From positions 1-64,000 of the forward strand of contig NZ_NOXW01000014.1 of assembly GCF_002251855.1 (NCBI RefSeq): a stretch of 64,000 bases of DNA. The letters run 5' to 3'. The notes below the pieces were generated by a model, which worked only from the letters and a program-made list of their open reading frames with translations, did not search any database and was not told the origin of the DNA. Position numbers and translations under genes: made by a program. Origin of the DNA: Rhodoferax sp. TH121 (GTDB taxonomy: Bacteria > Pseudomonadota > Gammaproteobacteria > Burkholderiales > Burkholderiaceae_C). Positions 53,791 through 64,000 of the stretch are shown in pieces (position 1 is the first letter of the stretch; each line of letters starts with the position of its first letter).

Positions 53791-54687
53791 CTATTCTCCT
53801 CTTACCCGGCCCGTGGGTTCCACAATCACCAGCGCAATCCCGCACACCAGCAGGCCTGCGCCCAGCCAGAAGGCCAGATCCGGCACCTCGGCAAAGACCA
53901 GCCAACCCAGCGTGGGGCTGAACAGCAGCAGCGAGAAACTGCCCGCCTCCACCGCCGAGGCATCGCCCGCGCGGTAGGCAAAAAAGTAGCACAGGTAAAT
54001 GCCGGCCGCCGCCACACCCACCACCGGCAGTAGCGGCCACAACGCCACCGGCACACTGGGCAAGCTAAAGCCTGTGAAGACGCCAAAGGTGAGCCAGCAC
54101 GCCACCTGGCTCCAGGTCAGCACCGCAATCGGGTGTTCTTGGCCTGAGTATTTTTTGAGGACTACGCCCAGCATGCTCTCCATCAGTGCACCCAGCAGCG
54201 CCACCAATGCGGCGGGGTGAAAGGCCTCGGCGCCGGGCTGGAGGATGACCAAAACCCCGCCAAAACCCACCAGCACGCCACTCCAGCGCAGCCAGTGGGG
54301 CTGCTCGCCCAACAGCCATACGCCCAGCGGCAGCATAAAGAGCGACCCCGTCATCAGGTAGGCACTGGCCTCGGCCAGCGGCAGGTGCGACACGGCATAG
54401 GCGGCGCACCAGGCGGAGGTAACGATAAAGCCCGCGCGCAGCAGATGGATGCGTGGCTGACGCGTGGCCACAATGCGCCCGCGCGTCCACGCCACCACGG
54501 GCGCCAGCATGGCCAGCACCACGGTGGCCTGCAAAAACAAGACCTGTTTGGGGGCAATGCCAGTCGCCAAGAGCCGCTTGTTGCAAGCGTCCAGCACGGC
54601 CCAGCAGGCCATGGCCAGCACCACCAGCAGCACGCCACGCGTATTGCCAGCCAGCGCGCACCAGCGTGTGTGTAAAAGTGACAGCAT
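53791..54687 (-). CDS. EamA/DMT-superfamily transporter
   Basis: A 298-residue inner-membrane protein (ATG 54687; a GTG at 54714 is possible) with about ten helices in two EamA halves (VLLVVLAMACWAVLDACNKR; AALVALLGALMESMLGVVLKK). The family exports metabolites and amino acids. Substrate unknown. Four bases separate it from oxyR. Confidence 0.88.
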   Translation of the reverse strand: MLSLLHTRWCALAGNTRGVLLVVLAMACWAVLDACNKRLLATGIAPKQVLFLQATVVLAMLAPVVAWTRGRIVATRQPRIHLLRAGFIVTSAWCAAYAVSHLPLAEASAYLMTGSLFMLPLGVWLLGEQPHWLRWSGVLVGFGGVLVILQPGAEAFHPAALVALLGALMESMLGVVLKKYSGQEHPIAVLTWSQVACWLTFGVFTGFSLPSVPVALWPLLPVVGVAAAGIYLCYFFAYRAGDASAVEAGSFSLLLFSPTLGWLVFAEVPDLAFWLGAGLLVCGIALVIVEPTGRVRGE

Positions 54688-54734
54688 CCGCACTCTGAGG
54701 AAAAAGCGGGCCACTATACCCGCCCGCCAAGGCC

Positions 54735-55751
54735 TCAGGGGCTGGCGATCTCGCCGTTGCGCAACTTGCCGATCAGGATTTCCAGGCGTTCTTTCCAGGC
54801 ACGGCGCACTTCCGAGTGCGCCCCCTTGAAGAGCCGGAAATTTTTGAGCTCGGGCTCCGCTTCGCTCCAGTATTCATCGCGCACCGCCACCTCCAGCTCC
54901 CCCGCCAGACTGGACACCGTGGCCCCCAGCAAGGTGGTGTGGACGGTACGGCGGTCGGCGTGCAGCGTGATGCGCCCGCGCGGATCCAGGTCGATGAACC
55001 AATCAATCTTGCCGTCATCGCTGTAGCCCACCTCGCTGGTACCGCTGAAGCCCGCGACCTTGCGCCAGTGCGCAATCTGGGCTTCGGGTTCCAAATCTTG
55101 CACTACAGGTTGTTCGGCCGCCTTCTTGGCCCGGGCAGCGGCCCGGGCCTCGGCTGCCGCTTCGGCCTCCAGGCGTTGCTGGCGCTGCAGCACCTGCTGG
55201 GCCAGATTCCGGTCCAGTCGGTCCACCCAGACGCGAATCTGTCCCGCGAACTGCTGGAAATTCGCCGCCACCGGCTCGGGCACCGGGTCCAGGCGCAGCA
55301 GATGGCGCTCGCCGCCCGGCTTCTCGGCCGCAGCGAAGGCACTTTCATCTGAAGCCCGGAACACCACGCTGCATTGCCCCGTGGGCTGCAGCGCCCGGCC
55401 CTCTTGTTCGCGCACATTGCGTGTCACCTCAATCTGCAAACCTGGCGCAGGCAGGGTGGCGTTGACCGGGCCCGGCGCCCCCAGTTCCAGGGGACTGGCG
55501 TCAGACAAGGGCGCGTGCGCGTACTGGCCATGGCGAGCCTGCACCACCAGTTGCTGGCCCGCGCGCTGGACCTCAACGCTCCAGCCATGCGCCTCAAACC
55601 GCAGGCCACCGGGAATGGGGCCAGCACGGGTTTTCAGCAGCCGCGCCTGCTGCTCCACATAGGCATAAAAGCCCGCCACCGCCAGCACCACCGGGGTCAA
55701 CAGCCCCGCAATCCACAGCCAAGGTTCAGACACGGTCTGGGCCCAAGGCAT
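54735..55751 (-). CDS. Membrane-anchored protein of unknown function
   Basis: A 338-residue protein from ATG 55751. It has one N-terminal membrane anchor (PWLWIAGLLTPVVLAVAGFYA), a beta-rich region (~50-170), an Ala/Glu/Arg/Gln-rich coiled coil (~175-235: QRQQRLEAEAAAEARAAARA) and a C-terminal globular domain (YSDDGKIDWFIDLDPRGR). Not recognised. It lies between recG and the transporter gene on the same strand; a dispersed repeat is in the gap to recG. Confidence 0.6.
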   Translation of the reverse strand: MPWAQTVSEPWLWIAGLLTPVVLAVAGFYAYVEQQARLLKTRAGPIPGGLRFEAHGWSVEVQRAGQQLVVQARHGQYAHAPLSDASPLELGAPGPVNATLPAPGLQIEVTRNVREQEGRALQPTGQCSVVFRASDESAFAAAEKPGGERHLLRLDPVPEPVAANFQQFAGQIRVWVDRLDRNLAQQVLQRQQRLEAEAAAEARAAARAKKAAEQPVVQDLEPEAQIAHWRKVAGFSGTSEVGYSDDGKIDWFIDLDPRGRITLHADRRTVHTTLLGATVSSLAGELEVAVRDEYWSEAEPELKNFRLFKGAHSEVRRAWKERLEILIGKLRNGEIASP

Positions 55752-55818
55752 GCGCGGCAGCGCGAGGATCCAGACACAGACTCGGGCAGGAAAAGAAAGA
55801 TGAAAACACGTTGACCTT

Positions 55819-55877
55819 GCTATGAATTCAGGAGCTATTTGCGCAGAAACTGCGGGCACCAGCCCCTATTTTGACCA
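55819..55877 (+). repeat. Dispersed ~59-bp repeat, copy J (recG side gap)
   Basis: Blocks: GCTATGAATTCAGGAGC, TATTTGCGCAGAA, CTGCGGGCACCAGCCC, CTATTTTGACC. The 3' half is the most divergent of the ten copies. It lies between the recG stop and the next minus-strand gene. Confidence 0.75.
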
Positions 55878-55916
55878 CAAAATGCGGTTTGCATGTGAAG
55901 CCATGTATCGCACACA

Positions 55917-58082
<2,166 letters not shown>

Positions 58083-58140
58083 GGGACAATTCTGCCCTGT
58101 CTTTTTCCCTTGGAACGGGCCTGTCCGGCCCTCAAGCACC

Positions 58141-59226
58141 ATGCAAGCTTTCTTTCCCGGCACCGAGCGTGCCTTCGCCCTGAGCGACTTTGACTTTGAA
58201 CTCCCCGAGGCCCTGATTGCCCAACACCCGGCCGCCGAACGCTCGGGCTCCCGCCTACTGGACGGTACAGGTGCCACGTCGGTGGACCGCAGTTTCAAAG
58301 ACCTGCCCAGCCTGCTGAAGGCTGGTGACCTCATGGTCTTCAACGACACCAAAGTCATCAACGCGCGCCTGTTCGGTGAAAAGGCCACAGGTGGCAAGGT
58401 CGAGCTGCTGATCGAGCGGGTACTGGGTGGCAACCAGGTGGCAGCCCACATGCGGGTCAGCAAGAAACCCGAGGTGGGCGCGACCATCAAGATGGTGTGT
58501 GCCGAAGGCCAGGAAGACGGCCTTTGCGCCACGCTGCTGGGCCGCTGGCCGAACGTGGACGGTCCCATCTACCGCTTTGTGCTGAGCAATGACCGGGGCG
58601 ATGACCCCTACACGCTGATGGAGCGCCACGGCCATGTGCCGCTGCCGCCCTACATTACCCACAGCGATTCGCCCGAAGACGTGCAGCGTTACCAGACCGT
58701 CTTCGCCAAAAACCCCGGTGCAGTCGCTGCCCCCACGGCCGCCCTGCACTTTGACGAAGGCGTATTTGCACAGCTGGACGCCATGGGCGTGCAGCGCGCG
58801 CATGTGACGCTGCATGTGGGTGCGGGCACCTTCCAGCCGGTCAAAACCGAAAACCTGGCCGAGCACCAGATGCACAGCGAGTGGTACAACGTGCCACCCG
58901 AAACGCAAGAAGCCATTGCCGCCTGCAGGGCGCGCGGCGGCCGCATCGTGGCGGTGGGAACGACCAGCGTGCGCACACTGGAGAGCTGGGCCCAAACCGG
59001 CATTGCCAGTGGCGACACCACCATCTTCATCACGCCCGGTTTTGAGTTCAAGTTGGTCGACGTGCTGGTGACCAACTTCCACCTGCCCAAGAGCAGTCTG
59101 ATGATGCTGGTCAGCGCCTTCACCGGCTACGAGCATGTGATGGGCCTGTACCGCGAGGCCATCACGCGCGGCTACCGCTTCTTCAGCTATGGCGATGCCA
59201 TGCTACTGAAGCGGCGGCCGGCTTAA
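58141..59226 (+). CDS. queA: S-adenosylmethionine:tRNA ribosyltransferase-isomerase
   Basis: Adds the epoxyqueuosine side chain to preQ1 in tRNA, the step after Tgt. The 361-residue protein has the QueA motifs FELPEALIAQHPA, FNDTKVINARLFG, APTAALHFDEGV, HVGAGTFQPV and GTTSVRTLES. Convergent with the next gene with no gap: the two stop codons abut at 59226/59227. In many bacteria tgt follows directly; here it begins at 63.6 kb. Confidence 0.96.
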   Translation: MQAFFPGTERAFALSDFDFELPEALIAQHPAAERSGSRLLDGTGATSVDRSFKDLPSLLKAGDLMVFNDTKVINARLFGEKATGGKVELLIERVLGGNQVAAHMRVSKKPEVGATIKMVCAEGQEDGLCATLLGRWPNVDGPIYRFVLSNDRGDDPYTLMERHGHVPLPPYITHSDSPEDVQRYQTVFAKNPGAVAAPTAALHFDEGVFAQLDAMGVQRAHVTLHVGAGTFQPVKTENLAEHQMHSEWYNVPPETQEAIAACRARGGRIVAVGTTSVRTLESWAQTGIASGDTTIFITPGFEFKLVDVLVTNFHLPKSSLMMLVSAFTGYEHVMGLYREAITRGYRFFSYGDAMLLKRRPA

Positions 59227-61443
59227 TTACTTCAGACCAGGCAAAACACCGAGGCGCAAGAGTTGCGTCTCGCCGTTGGAGCCGTCCACACCGTCGTTGT
59301 CGGTAATGGCAAAGGCCTGACCGGCGCTATCCACCGCAAAACTCTCCACCTTGTCCAGCACATAACCGTGGGGTTTTTGCAGGTCGGGCACCAGGTTGCG
59401 CAGCAGGCGCTTGGCGACCACCGGAACCTTGGCATCACCGGGCGCAGCGGGTGTCAAACCGGCCACCGAGAAAGTGTGCAAGGTCTTCAGAGACTGGTCG
59501 CCAAACTGGTTGTCACGCTCGACCACCACAAAGGTGTCTGGGCCCACAGCAGTGATTTCCGACAGGCCTACCCAGCCGCCTTCGGCCTTGGTAGCTTCCA
59601 GCGGATAGTGCAACACGCCCCAGGTCTTGGTAGCCGGGGTGTAGCGCAAGATTTTGGTGAACCCCTTGGGGTCATCCTTCCACTCGCGCTGCACGGCCAG
59701 CCACACCACTTCCTGATCGCCGGTGCCGGTGGTCGTCACCCCTTCAAAACCAAAGCGGGTCGCATGGCGTGCCAGTGCCTCGGGCAGCTCGATTTCCTCC
59801 TGCACCTCGGCCTTGGCATTCAGGCGCAGCAACCGATTGCGCAAGGGCGCAGGCTTCTTGTCAGGGTCGCCTTCCGAGGCCAGCCAAAAGCCGCCATCAG
59901 CCCTCTGGGCAATACCCTCACCGTCATAGCCCACGGGCTTGCCGTCTTTGGTGACAGTCATGGCGTTCGTGATCAAAGCGGGCGTGAAGTTGGTGTCGAT
60001 CTGCAGGATGCGGGTGGTGGCGTACACGCTGTCGGTCACCGCAAACAGGCGCCCGGCCTGCGTGCGGTCGGCCGTCGTGCCCGAGATGGCCCCCCAGGGA
60101 ATGGGCGGACCGGCGGGAGAGTCGCTGGACATCAGCGTGGGGTAGGCCGGAGTCTCGGCACCACGTTGGTAAATCATCACACTGGAGCGGGCAGCGCCAT
60201 CGTTTTCGCTGGCCACCACCAGCAAGCCGCGCTGGGGAATGGCGGTTAACCCCTCGGGGCCACTGCCAGCTGGCAGGGCCTGCAGGTACTCTGGTGCCTT
60301 GCCAGCCCCACGATCACGCCAGACAGTGACCAGCGAAGAGCGCTCAGAGCCGACAAAAATCAAAGTATCTTTGCCAAACACGCCAACCTCCACCCCCTCG
60401 GGCTCGTTGCCTTTGGCGGCCGAGCGGCCCTCGGGGTAGTGGCCCAGGCGCATCGCTTCGTGGTCCAGGAAGTTGCCGCTGTCCCACTCCACCTTACCCT
60501 CGGTGTTGAAAATGGAAATGCTGCGCGAGCCGCCTTTGTAGTCCCCCTCGTTGGCGGTCACAAAGCGGGTGGTGTCCAGCCAGGCCACCGCATCGGGTTC
60601 GCGCAGCAGACCTTTGGCCGATTCGCCGGGGTTGATGATGACGTCGCGCGTACAGTCAATGTCTTTCAGGTCCACCGTGCCCGCCGAGAAGTGCTTGATG
60701 ACCTGGCGCTTGGCCACGTCCACCAGCACGATGTGGTTGTTCTCTTGCAGGGTCACTACCGCAATGCCTTGGGCGTTGACTTTGACCAGCTCGGGCTCGG
60801 CATCGTCCGTGGCAATTTCGGCCAAACCGTTCAAGGCCACGGGGTGGGCGCGGGTGCAATCGGGCAAGCCAGCTGCGCTCAGCGGGATGATGGTGAGATT
60901 GCCACCCGGCAGCTGGGGAATGGCGCCCTTGTTGAGTTTTTCGTCGCGCTCGTTTTCCATCACGATGACGGCGTGGCGCGCACCTTTGTCCAGAGCGATG
61001 GAGTCCGGCTGGCCAAACAGCGGGCAGGTGCCCAAGGCCTTGCGGCGGGCCAAATCAAACACCGCCAAGTGGCCGGTGGGCTGCGCGAAGTCTTGGGTGG
61101 AATTGACAGCGGCCAGGACCTTGCCGTGGGCAATGGTCACCGAGGTGGGCTCGCCTTCCACCGGCAAAAACCCGGCAGCTTTGGGCTGGGCGGGGTTGCG
61201 AATGTCGATCAGGCCAATGCCCATTTGCTCGCCATCGGTGTAGGCCAGTGTCATGCCGTCGGCGCTGACCGCCACAATTTCCGCCACCGATTTTTTGCTG
61301 ACATTGCGGCCTGCGGGCACATTGCGATGGGCCTCAAAAGTGGCCACGCGGTTGAAGTAGGGGCCCGTGGCCGGGGTTTGGGCAGCGGCACCCACACAGG
61401 CCAGCAAAGCCAAGGCAGACACGAGGGGGGAGAAAGACGGCAT
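59227..61443 (-). CDS. Phytase-like esterase family secreted protein
   Basis: A 738-residue secreted protein from ATG 61443 (signal peptide LVSALALLACVGAAAQ). It contains repeated beta-propeller-like blades and the 'esterase-like activity of phytase' motifs (LREPDAVAWLDTTRFVTANEGD, GNEPEGVEVGVFG, PLRNRLLRLNAKAEVQEEIELP). Such proteins act on phosphate esters or bind them outside the cell, but the exact substrate is unknown. A Pho-box candidate lies 85 bases upstream. Confidence 0.8.
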   Translation of the reverse strand: MPSFSPLVSALALLACVGAAAQTPATGPYFNRVATFEAHRNVPAGRNVSKKSVAEIVAVSADGMTLAYTDGEQMGIGLIDIRNPAQPKAAGFLPVEGEPTSVTIAHGKVLAAVNSTQDFAQPTGHLAVFDLARRKALGTCPLFGQPDSIALDKGARHAVIVMENERDEKLNKGAIPQLPGGNLTIIPLSAAGLPDCTRAHPVALNGLAEIATDDAEPELVKVNAQGIAVVTLQENNHIVLVDVAKRQVIKHFSAGTVDLKDIDCTRDVIINPGESAKGLLREPDAVAWLDTTRFVTANEGDYKGGSRSISIFNTEGKVEWDSGNFLDHEAMRLGHYPEGRSAAKGNEPEGVEVGVFGKDTLIFVGSERSSLVTVWRDRGAGKAPEYLQALPAGSGPEGLTAIPQRGLLVVASENDGAARSSVMIYQRGAETPAYPTLMSSDSPAGPPIPWGAISGTTADRTQAGRLFAVTDSVYATTRILQIDTNFTPALITNAMTVTKDGKPVGYDGEGIAQRADGGFWLASEGDPDKKPAPLRNRLLRLNAKAEVQEEIELPEALARHATRFGFEGVTTTGTGDQEVVWLAVQREWKDDPKGFTKILRYTPATKTWGVLHYPLEATKAEGGWVGLSEITAVGPDTFVVVERDNQFGDQSLKTLHTFSVAGLTPAAPGDAKVPVVAKRLLRNLVPDLQKPHGYVLDKVESFAVDSAGQAFAITDNDGVDGSNGETQLLRLGVLPGLK

Positions 61444-61527
61444 GGAAACTCTCTTGGAGGGAACTGCAGGGAAGTCAGGCAGGAAGATGGCAGCGGTGAG
61501 CGCCATTGGCGACGGTAGCGGCAGGAC

Positions 61528-61545
61528 ATGACAGCGCTGTGACAC
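61528..61545 (-). promoter_or_regulatory. Pho-box candidate before the phytase-like gene
   Basis: On the minus strand GTGTCAC-AGCG-CTGTCAT: two 7-base half-sites with an exact 4-base spacer, matching the PhoB consensus CTGTCAT-N4-CTGTCAT at 5/7 and 7/7. It lies 85 bases before the ATG of a gene whose family acts on phosphate esters. Confidence 0.55.
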
Positions 61546-61619
61546 GCGGGGCATCGATGCGGGGTTTCTACTGAGAATTTGGGAACCAGCAGGCCGTGTT
61601 TTTCCGCTAACGTGGAGGC

Positions 61620-62762
61620 ATGGCGGATATCCAGGCACTGATGCACCAGGCGCCGCCCAGTTTGGCGCAGTACCGCCGCCAACGGGCCGCAGCCGACCTC
61701 TACCAGCGCGCGCTGCCGGGCACCATTTTTTATGGCATTGCCTTGGCCATCACCGCCTGGGTGGGGGGCTACTTCCCACACTACGGTGGCGCCATGGCCG
61801 CAACGTTGGCCCTGTACGGCGTGCTTGGATACCTGCGCTGGGTCCACACACCGCCACAAGACAGTGCCGACACCCAGGCCTCGGACCGCTGGTGGTGGCA
61901 GCACTGGGCACTTGTCAATGTGGGCTGCCTCGTTTGGTGCCTGTTCTTCCTGGCCGTGGGCCACCTGGAGCAGGACCTGAGCACGGCCTTTCTGGTTGCT
62001 GCGATGTCCACCATCGCCTTCAGTTCCGCGGGTTGTGAGACCTATGCACTGCACAAGCGCCAGGCACTGTGGGTGGTGGTACTCCTGCAAGTGCCCGCGC
62101 TGCTGTACTTTGCTGTGGCAGTGCCCGCCTTGTGGCCGGTGTGTGCGGTGCTGGCTGTGAACTTTGTCTACCAGCTCACCCACATCCGCCGCCGTGCCGC
62201 CGAATACGACACGCAAATGTCCATCGAACACGCCTTGCTGACGAGCCGCGCCGAGGTAGAGCGTCTCTCGCGCCTGGACGCGCTGACCGGCCTGGCCAAC
62301 CGGCGCGAGTACGACAGCACCTTCCGCACCCACTGGCGCCTGGCTGCACGCCAGCAGGGCCAGTTGGCATTGATGGTGGTGGACCTGGACCACTTCAAAC
62401 GCATCAATGACACGTATGGCCACTTGGCCGGTGACACTGCCCTGCGGCATGTTGCGCAGCTGATGGAGGCGCGCTTCAAGCGCGCCAGCGACATGGTGGC
62501 CCGCATCGGCGGCGAGGAGTTTGCCGTGCTGCTGCCCGACACCAACGCCGAAGAGGCCATGCAGCTGGCGCAGGCCCTGTGCCACACCCTGGCGACAACG
62601 CCTGTCCCCTGGGACGCACACCACATCCCTCTGACCGCCAGCATAGGTGTGGACTGCATGCGTTGGGACCTGGACCTCACCCCCCAGGCCAGCTTCAGCC
62701 GCATCGATTCGGCCTGCTACACCGCCAAGGCCAAAGGCCGCAACCGCGTGGTGCAGGCCTGA
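61620..62762 (+). CDS. Membrane diguanylate cyclase
   Basis: A 380-residue protein with about six N-terminal membrane helices (~30-195) and a C-terminal GGDEF domain (~215-378): RLDALTGLANRREYD, DLDHFKRINDTYGH, the active-site GGEEF (near 296) and an RxxD inhibitory site (RASD, five residues before). GGEEF is a fully active variant of the motif, so the protein probably makes c-di-GMP under product inhibition. It starts in the divergent gap shared with the phytase-like gene. Confidence 0.92.
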   Translation: MADIQALMHQAPPSLAQYRRQRAAADLYQRALPGTIFYGIALAITAWVGGYFPHYGGAMAATLALYGVLGYLRWVHTPPQDSADTQASDRWWWQHWALVNVGCLVWCLFFLAVGHLEQDLSTAFLVAAMSTIAFSSAGCETYALHKRQALWVVVLLQVPALLYFAVAVPALWPVCAVLAVNFVYQLTHIRRRAAEYDTQMSIEHALLTSRAEVERLSRLDALTGLANRREYDSTFRTHWRLAARQQGQLALMVVDLDHFKRINDTYGHLAGDTALRHVAQLMEARFKRASDMVARIGGEEFAVLLPDTNAEEAMQLAQALCHTLATTPVPWDAHHIPLTASIGVDCMRWDLDLTPQASFSRIDSACYTAKAKGRNRVVQA

Positions 62763-62767
62763 GCCGC

Positions 62768-63556
62768 TCAGGCGACCTGCATCACCCCACCCTGCTGGCG
62801 CAGCGTGTACAGCTTTTGTTCCAGGCGCTGCAGCGCACTAGCCCAACCGACCGCCGTCCCGGAACGGGTTTCCAGCACGGCGCTGCAGTGGTAGGTTTGC
62901 GCATCGCCTGCCACGCCAAAAGGCTGACACAAGGCCTGAACCCGCCCTACCGCCTCGGCCTGCAGGCTTGCCAAGGCCAGCAAAAAGCGCCCACGCCCCC
63001 AGGGCAATACGATCTCGCCGCTGACGGTGGCGGCCGCCAGACGCTCCAGCAGGGCGGTTTGCACCTGCTCCATGCGCTCCAGGTCGCCCTCGGCGTCCAG
63101 CGCCGGCCATTGGTCCAGCTCCAACAGCACCACGGTGCGCAAGCGCTCGCCACCCATTTCTTGCGCCTGGGCAGACCGGCGCTGCAGCACTTGCGCCCCC
63201 GAATGCAGCAAAGCCGCGCGGCTGCGATCCCAATGCGCCAACGCAGCAGTCAACACACGCACCAGCCGCCCCACCTCATCGGAAGACCCTGGCGCCAGGC
63301 GCAAAGACGCCCCCTTGGCCATGAAGGCCTCCAGCCCATCGGCAGCCTCCCGCAAAGGTGCGAACATGCGCCACAACACATAAATCACCAGGGCAGTCGC
63401 CAGCAAGGTGGCCACCAATGCTGCCGACAGCACGCGCCAAGGCGTGAGCCAATCCGGCCGCAAGGTGACCACCGCCACCAAGGTCAGCAAGGGAATATGG
63501 GTGGCCACAAAGGCCACAGCAAAGCTCTTGACGGCAATCGATTGGGTCCAACGCAT
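62768..63556 (-). CDS. HAMP protein with degenerate GGDEF-like domain
   Basis: A 262-residue protein from ATG 63556. Two membrane segments (KSFAVAFVATHIPLLTLVAV and SAALVATLLATALVIYVLW) are joined by a very short periplasmic loop, then a HAMP domain (~75-125), then a GGDEF-fold-like region in which the catalytic turn reads WGRGRF (near 187) instead of GGDEF and the terminal LYRAKxxGRN reads LYTLRQQGG. Hence inactive as a cyclase. Convergent with the active cyclase, with 5 bases between stop codons. Confidence 0.7.
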   Translation of the reverse strand: MRWTQSIAVKSFAVAFVATHIPLLTLVAVVTLRPDWLTPWRVLSAALVATLLATALVIYVLWRMFAPLREAADGLEAFMAKGASLRLAPGSSDEVGRLVRVLTAALAHWDRSRAALLHSGAQVLQRRSAQAQEMGGERLRTVVLLELDQWPALDAEGDLERMEQVQTALLERLAAATVSGEIVLPWGRGRFLLALASLQAEAVGRVQALCQPFGVAGDAQTYHCSAVLETRSGTAVGWASALQRLEQKLYTLRQQGGVMQVA

Positions 63557-63632
63557 GGGAATTCTCCTTCTGTGCTGATTATTCCCGGAGTGGCCCGTGA
63601 CGGCCTGACGGGCCTTCACGGACAATAGGGGC

Positions 63633-64000
63633 ATGCTGAAATTTGAACTTTTGAACAACGACCCCGCCAGCGCCGACGGCAGCTACCTGGGCAGCCACGC
63701 CCGCCGCGGCCGCCTGACGCTGAACCACGGCGTGGTCGAAACCCCCATCTTCATGCCCGTGGGCACCTATGGCACCGTCAAGGGCGTGATGCCGCGCAGC
63801 CTGCACGACATGAACGCCCAGATCATCCTGGGCAACACCTTCCACCTGTGGATGCGCCCGGGTCTGGACGTGGTGCAAAAGTTCGGCGGCTTGCACCAGT
63901 TCGAAAAATGGGACAAGCCCATCCTCACCGACTCGGGTGGTTTCCAGGTCTGGAGCCTCGGCGAGATGCGCAAGATCAGTGAGGAAGGCGTGAAGTTCGC
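63633..64000 (+). CDS. tgt: Queuine tRNA-guanine transglycosylase, 5' part
   Basis: Start of Tgt, which exchanges guanine for preQ1 in tRNA GUN anticodons. Visible are [21 protein letters not shown], the [12 protein letters not shown] block and the catalytic Asp in [12 protein letters not shown]. The gene runs off the end of the window (122 codons present). It shares the queuosine pathway with queA, 4.4 kb upstream on the same strand. Confidence 0.96.
   Translation, partial: MLKFELLNNDPASADGSYLGSHARRGRLTLNHGVVETPIFMPVGTYGTVKGVMPRSLHDMNAQIILGNTFHLWMRPGLDVVQKFGGLHQFEKWDKPILTDSGGFQVWSLGEMRKISEEGVKF

Noticed and set aside
63575..63625. GGCCCGT/ACGGGCC hairpin before tgt as a terminator
   Set aside because: No T-tract follows on either strand and alternative pairings exist; function unclear.

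Overview
The window looks like chromosomal DNA of a GC-rich betaproteobacterium of the family Comamonadaceae (Rhodoferax/Polaromonas/Acidovorax-like). The grounds are the gene neighbourhoods (tRNA Tyr-Gly-Thr; trpEG..DC with rpe and gph; lptA-lptB-rpoN; argS-SPOR-dsbA; recG..oxyR-ubiA), overlapping stop/start codons, and a recurrent short dispersed repeat. Genus assignment is inference. No phage, IS, CRISPR array or rRNA is visible.

Layout. 0.1-0.5 kb: three tRNA genes with a recognisable promoter. 0.5-7.4 kb (minus strand): ung, trpC, trpD, a LysE exporter, threonine aldolase, trpG, an AroQ-type chorismate mutase and trpE, preceded by a candidate Trp leader peptide. 7.8-10.1 kb (plus): a periplasmic CHI-like protein and a chemoreceptor. 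10.1-14.4 kb (minus): gph, a GGDEF-EAL protein and rpe. 14.4-18.6 kb (plus): apaG, a membrane 'SpecificRecomb' protein, thiL and a Crp/Fnr regulator. 18.6-29.9 kb is an accessory block between thiL and pgpA/pncC, genes that often sit together in relatives. It holds two paralogous degenerate EAL proteins around a small HNH nuclease, a WYL-EVE-VOC group, a sterol-desaturase-family protein, two LysR regulators, a tautomerase, and a GntR-controlled amino-acid-type ABC transporter. 30-40.5 kb: pgpA, pncC, a solute-binding protein, an SDR, an outer-membrane barrel, a YecA/SEC-C protein, a GOGAT-like FMN protein, a second chemoreceptor and a histidine kinase with a solute-binding sensor. 40.5-49.4 kb (minus): a PIN protein, a THUMP RNA methyltransferase, rpoN, lptB, lptA, a DHH phosphoesterase, dsbA, a SPOR protein and argS. 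49.5-58 kb: psiF, a GGDEF-EAL protein, ubiA, oxyR, a DMT exporter, an unknown membrane-anchored protein and recG. 58-64 kb: queA, a phytase-like esterase, a diguanylate cyclase, a HAMP protein with a dead GGDEF-like domain, and the start of tgt.

The most interesting signal is a family of about 55-60 bp degenerate repeats, at least ten copies in 64 kb. They lie between genes and also inside reading frames (LysE, gph, thiL, pncC, rpoN, PIN) without breaking them. One copy supplies the threonine aldolase start codon and another the PIN stop codon. Also notable are a shared GntR-like operator upstream of the ABC operon and of a chemoreceptor, a Pho-box candidate before the phytase-like gene, and a dense set of c-di-GMP-type signalling proteins, several of them catalytically degenerate.
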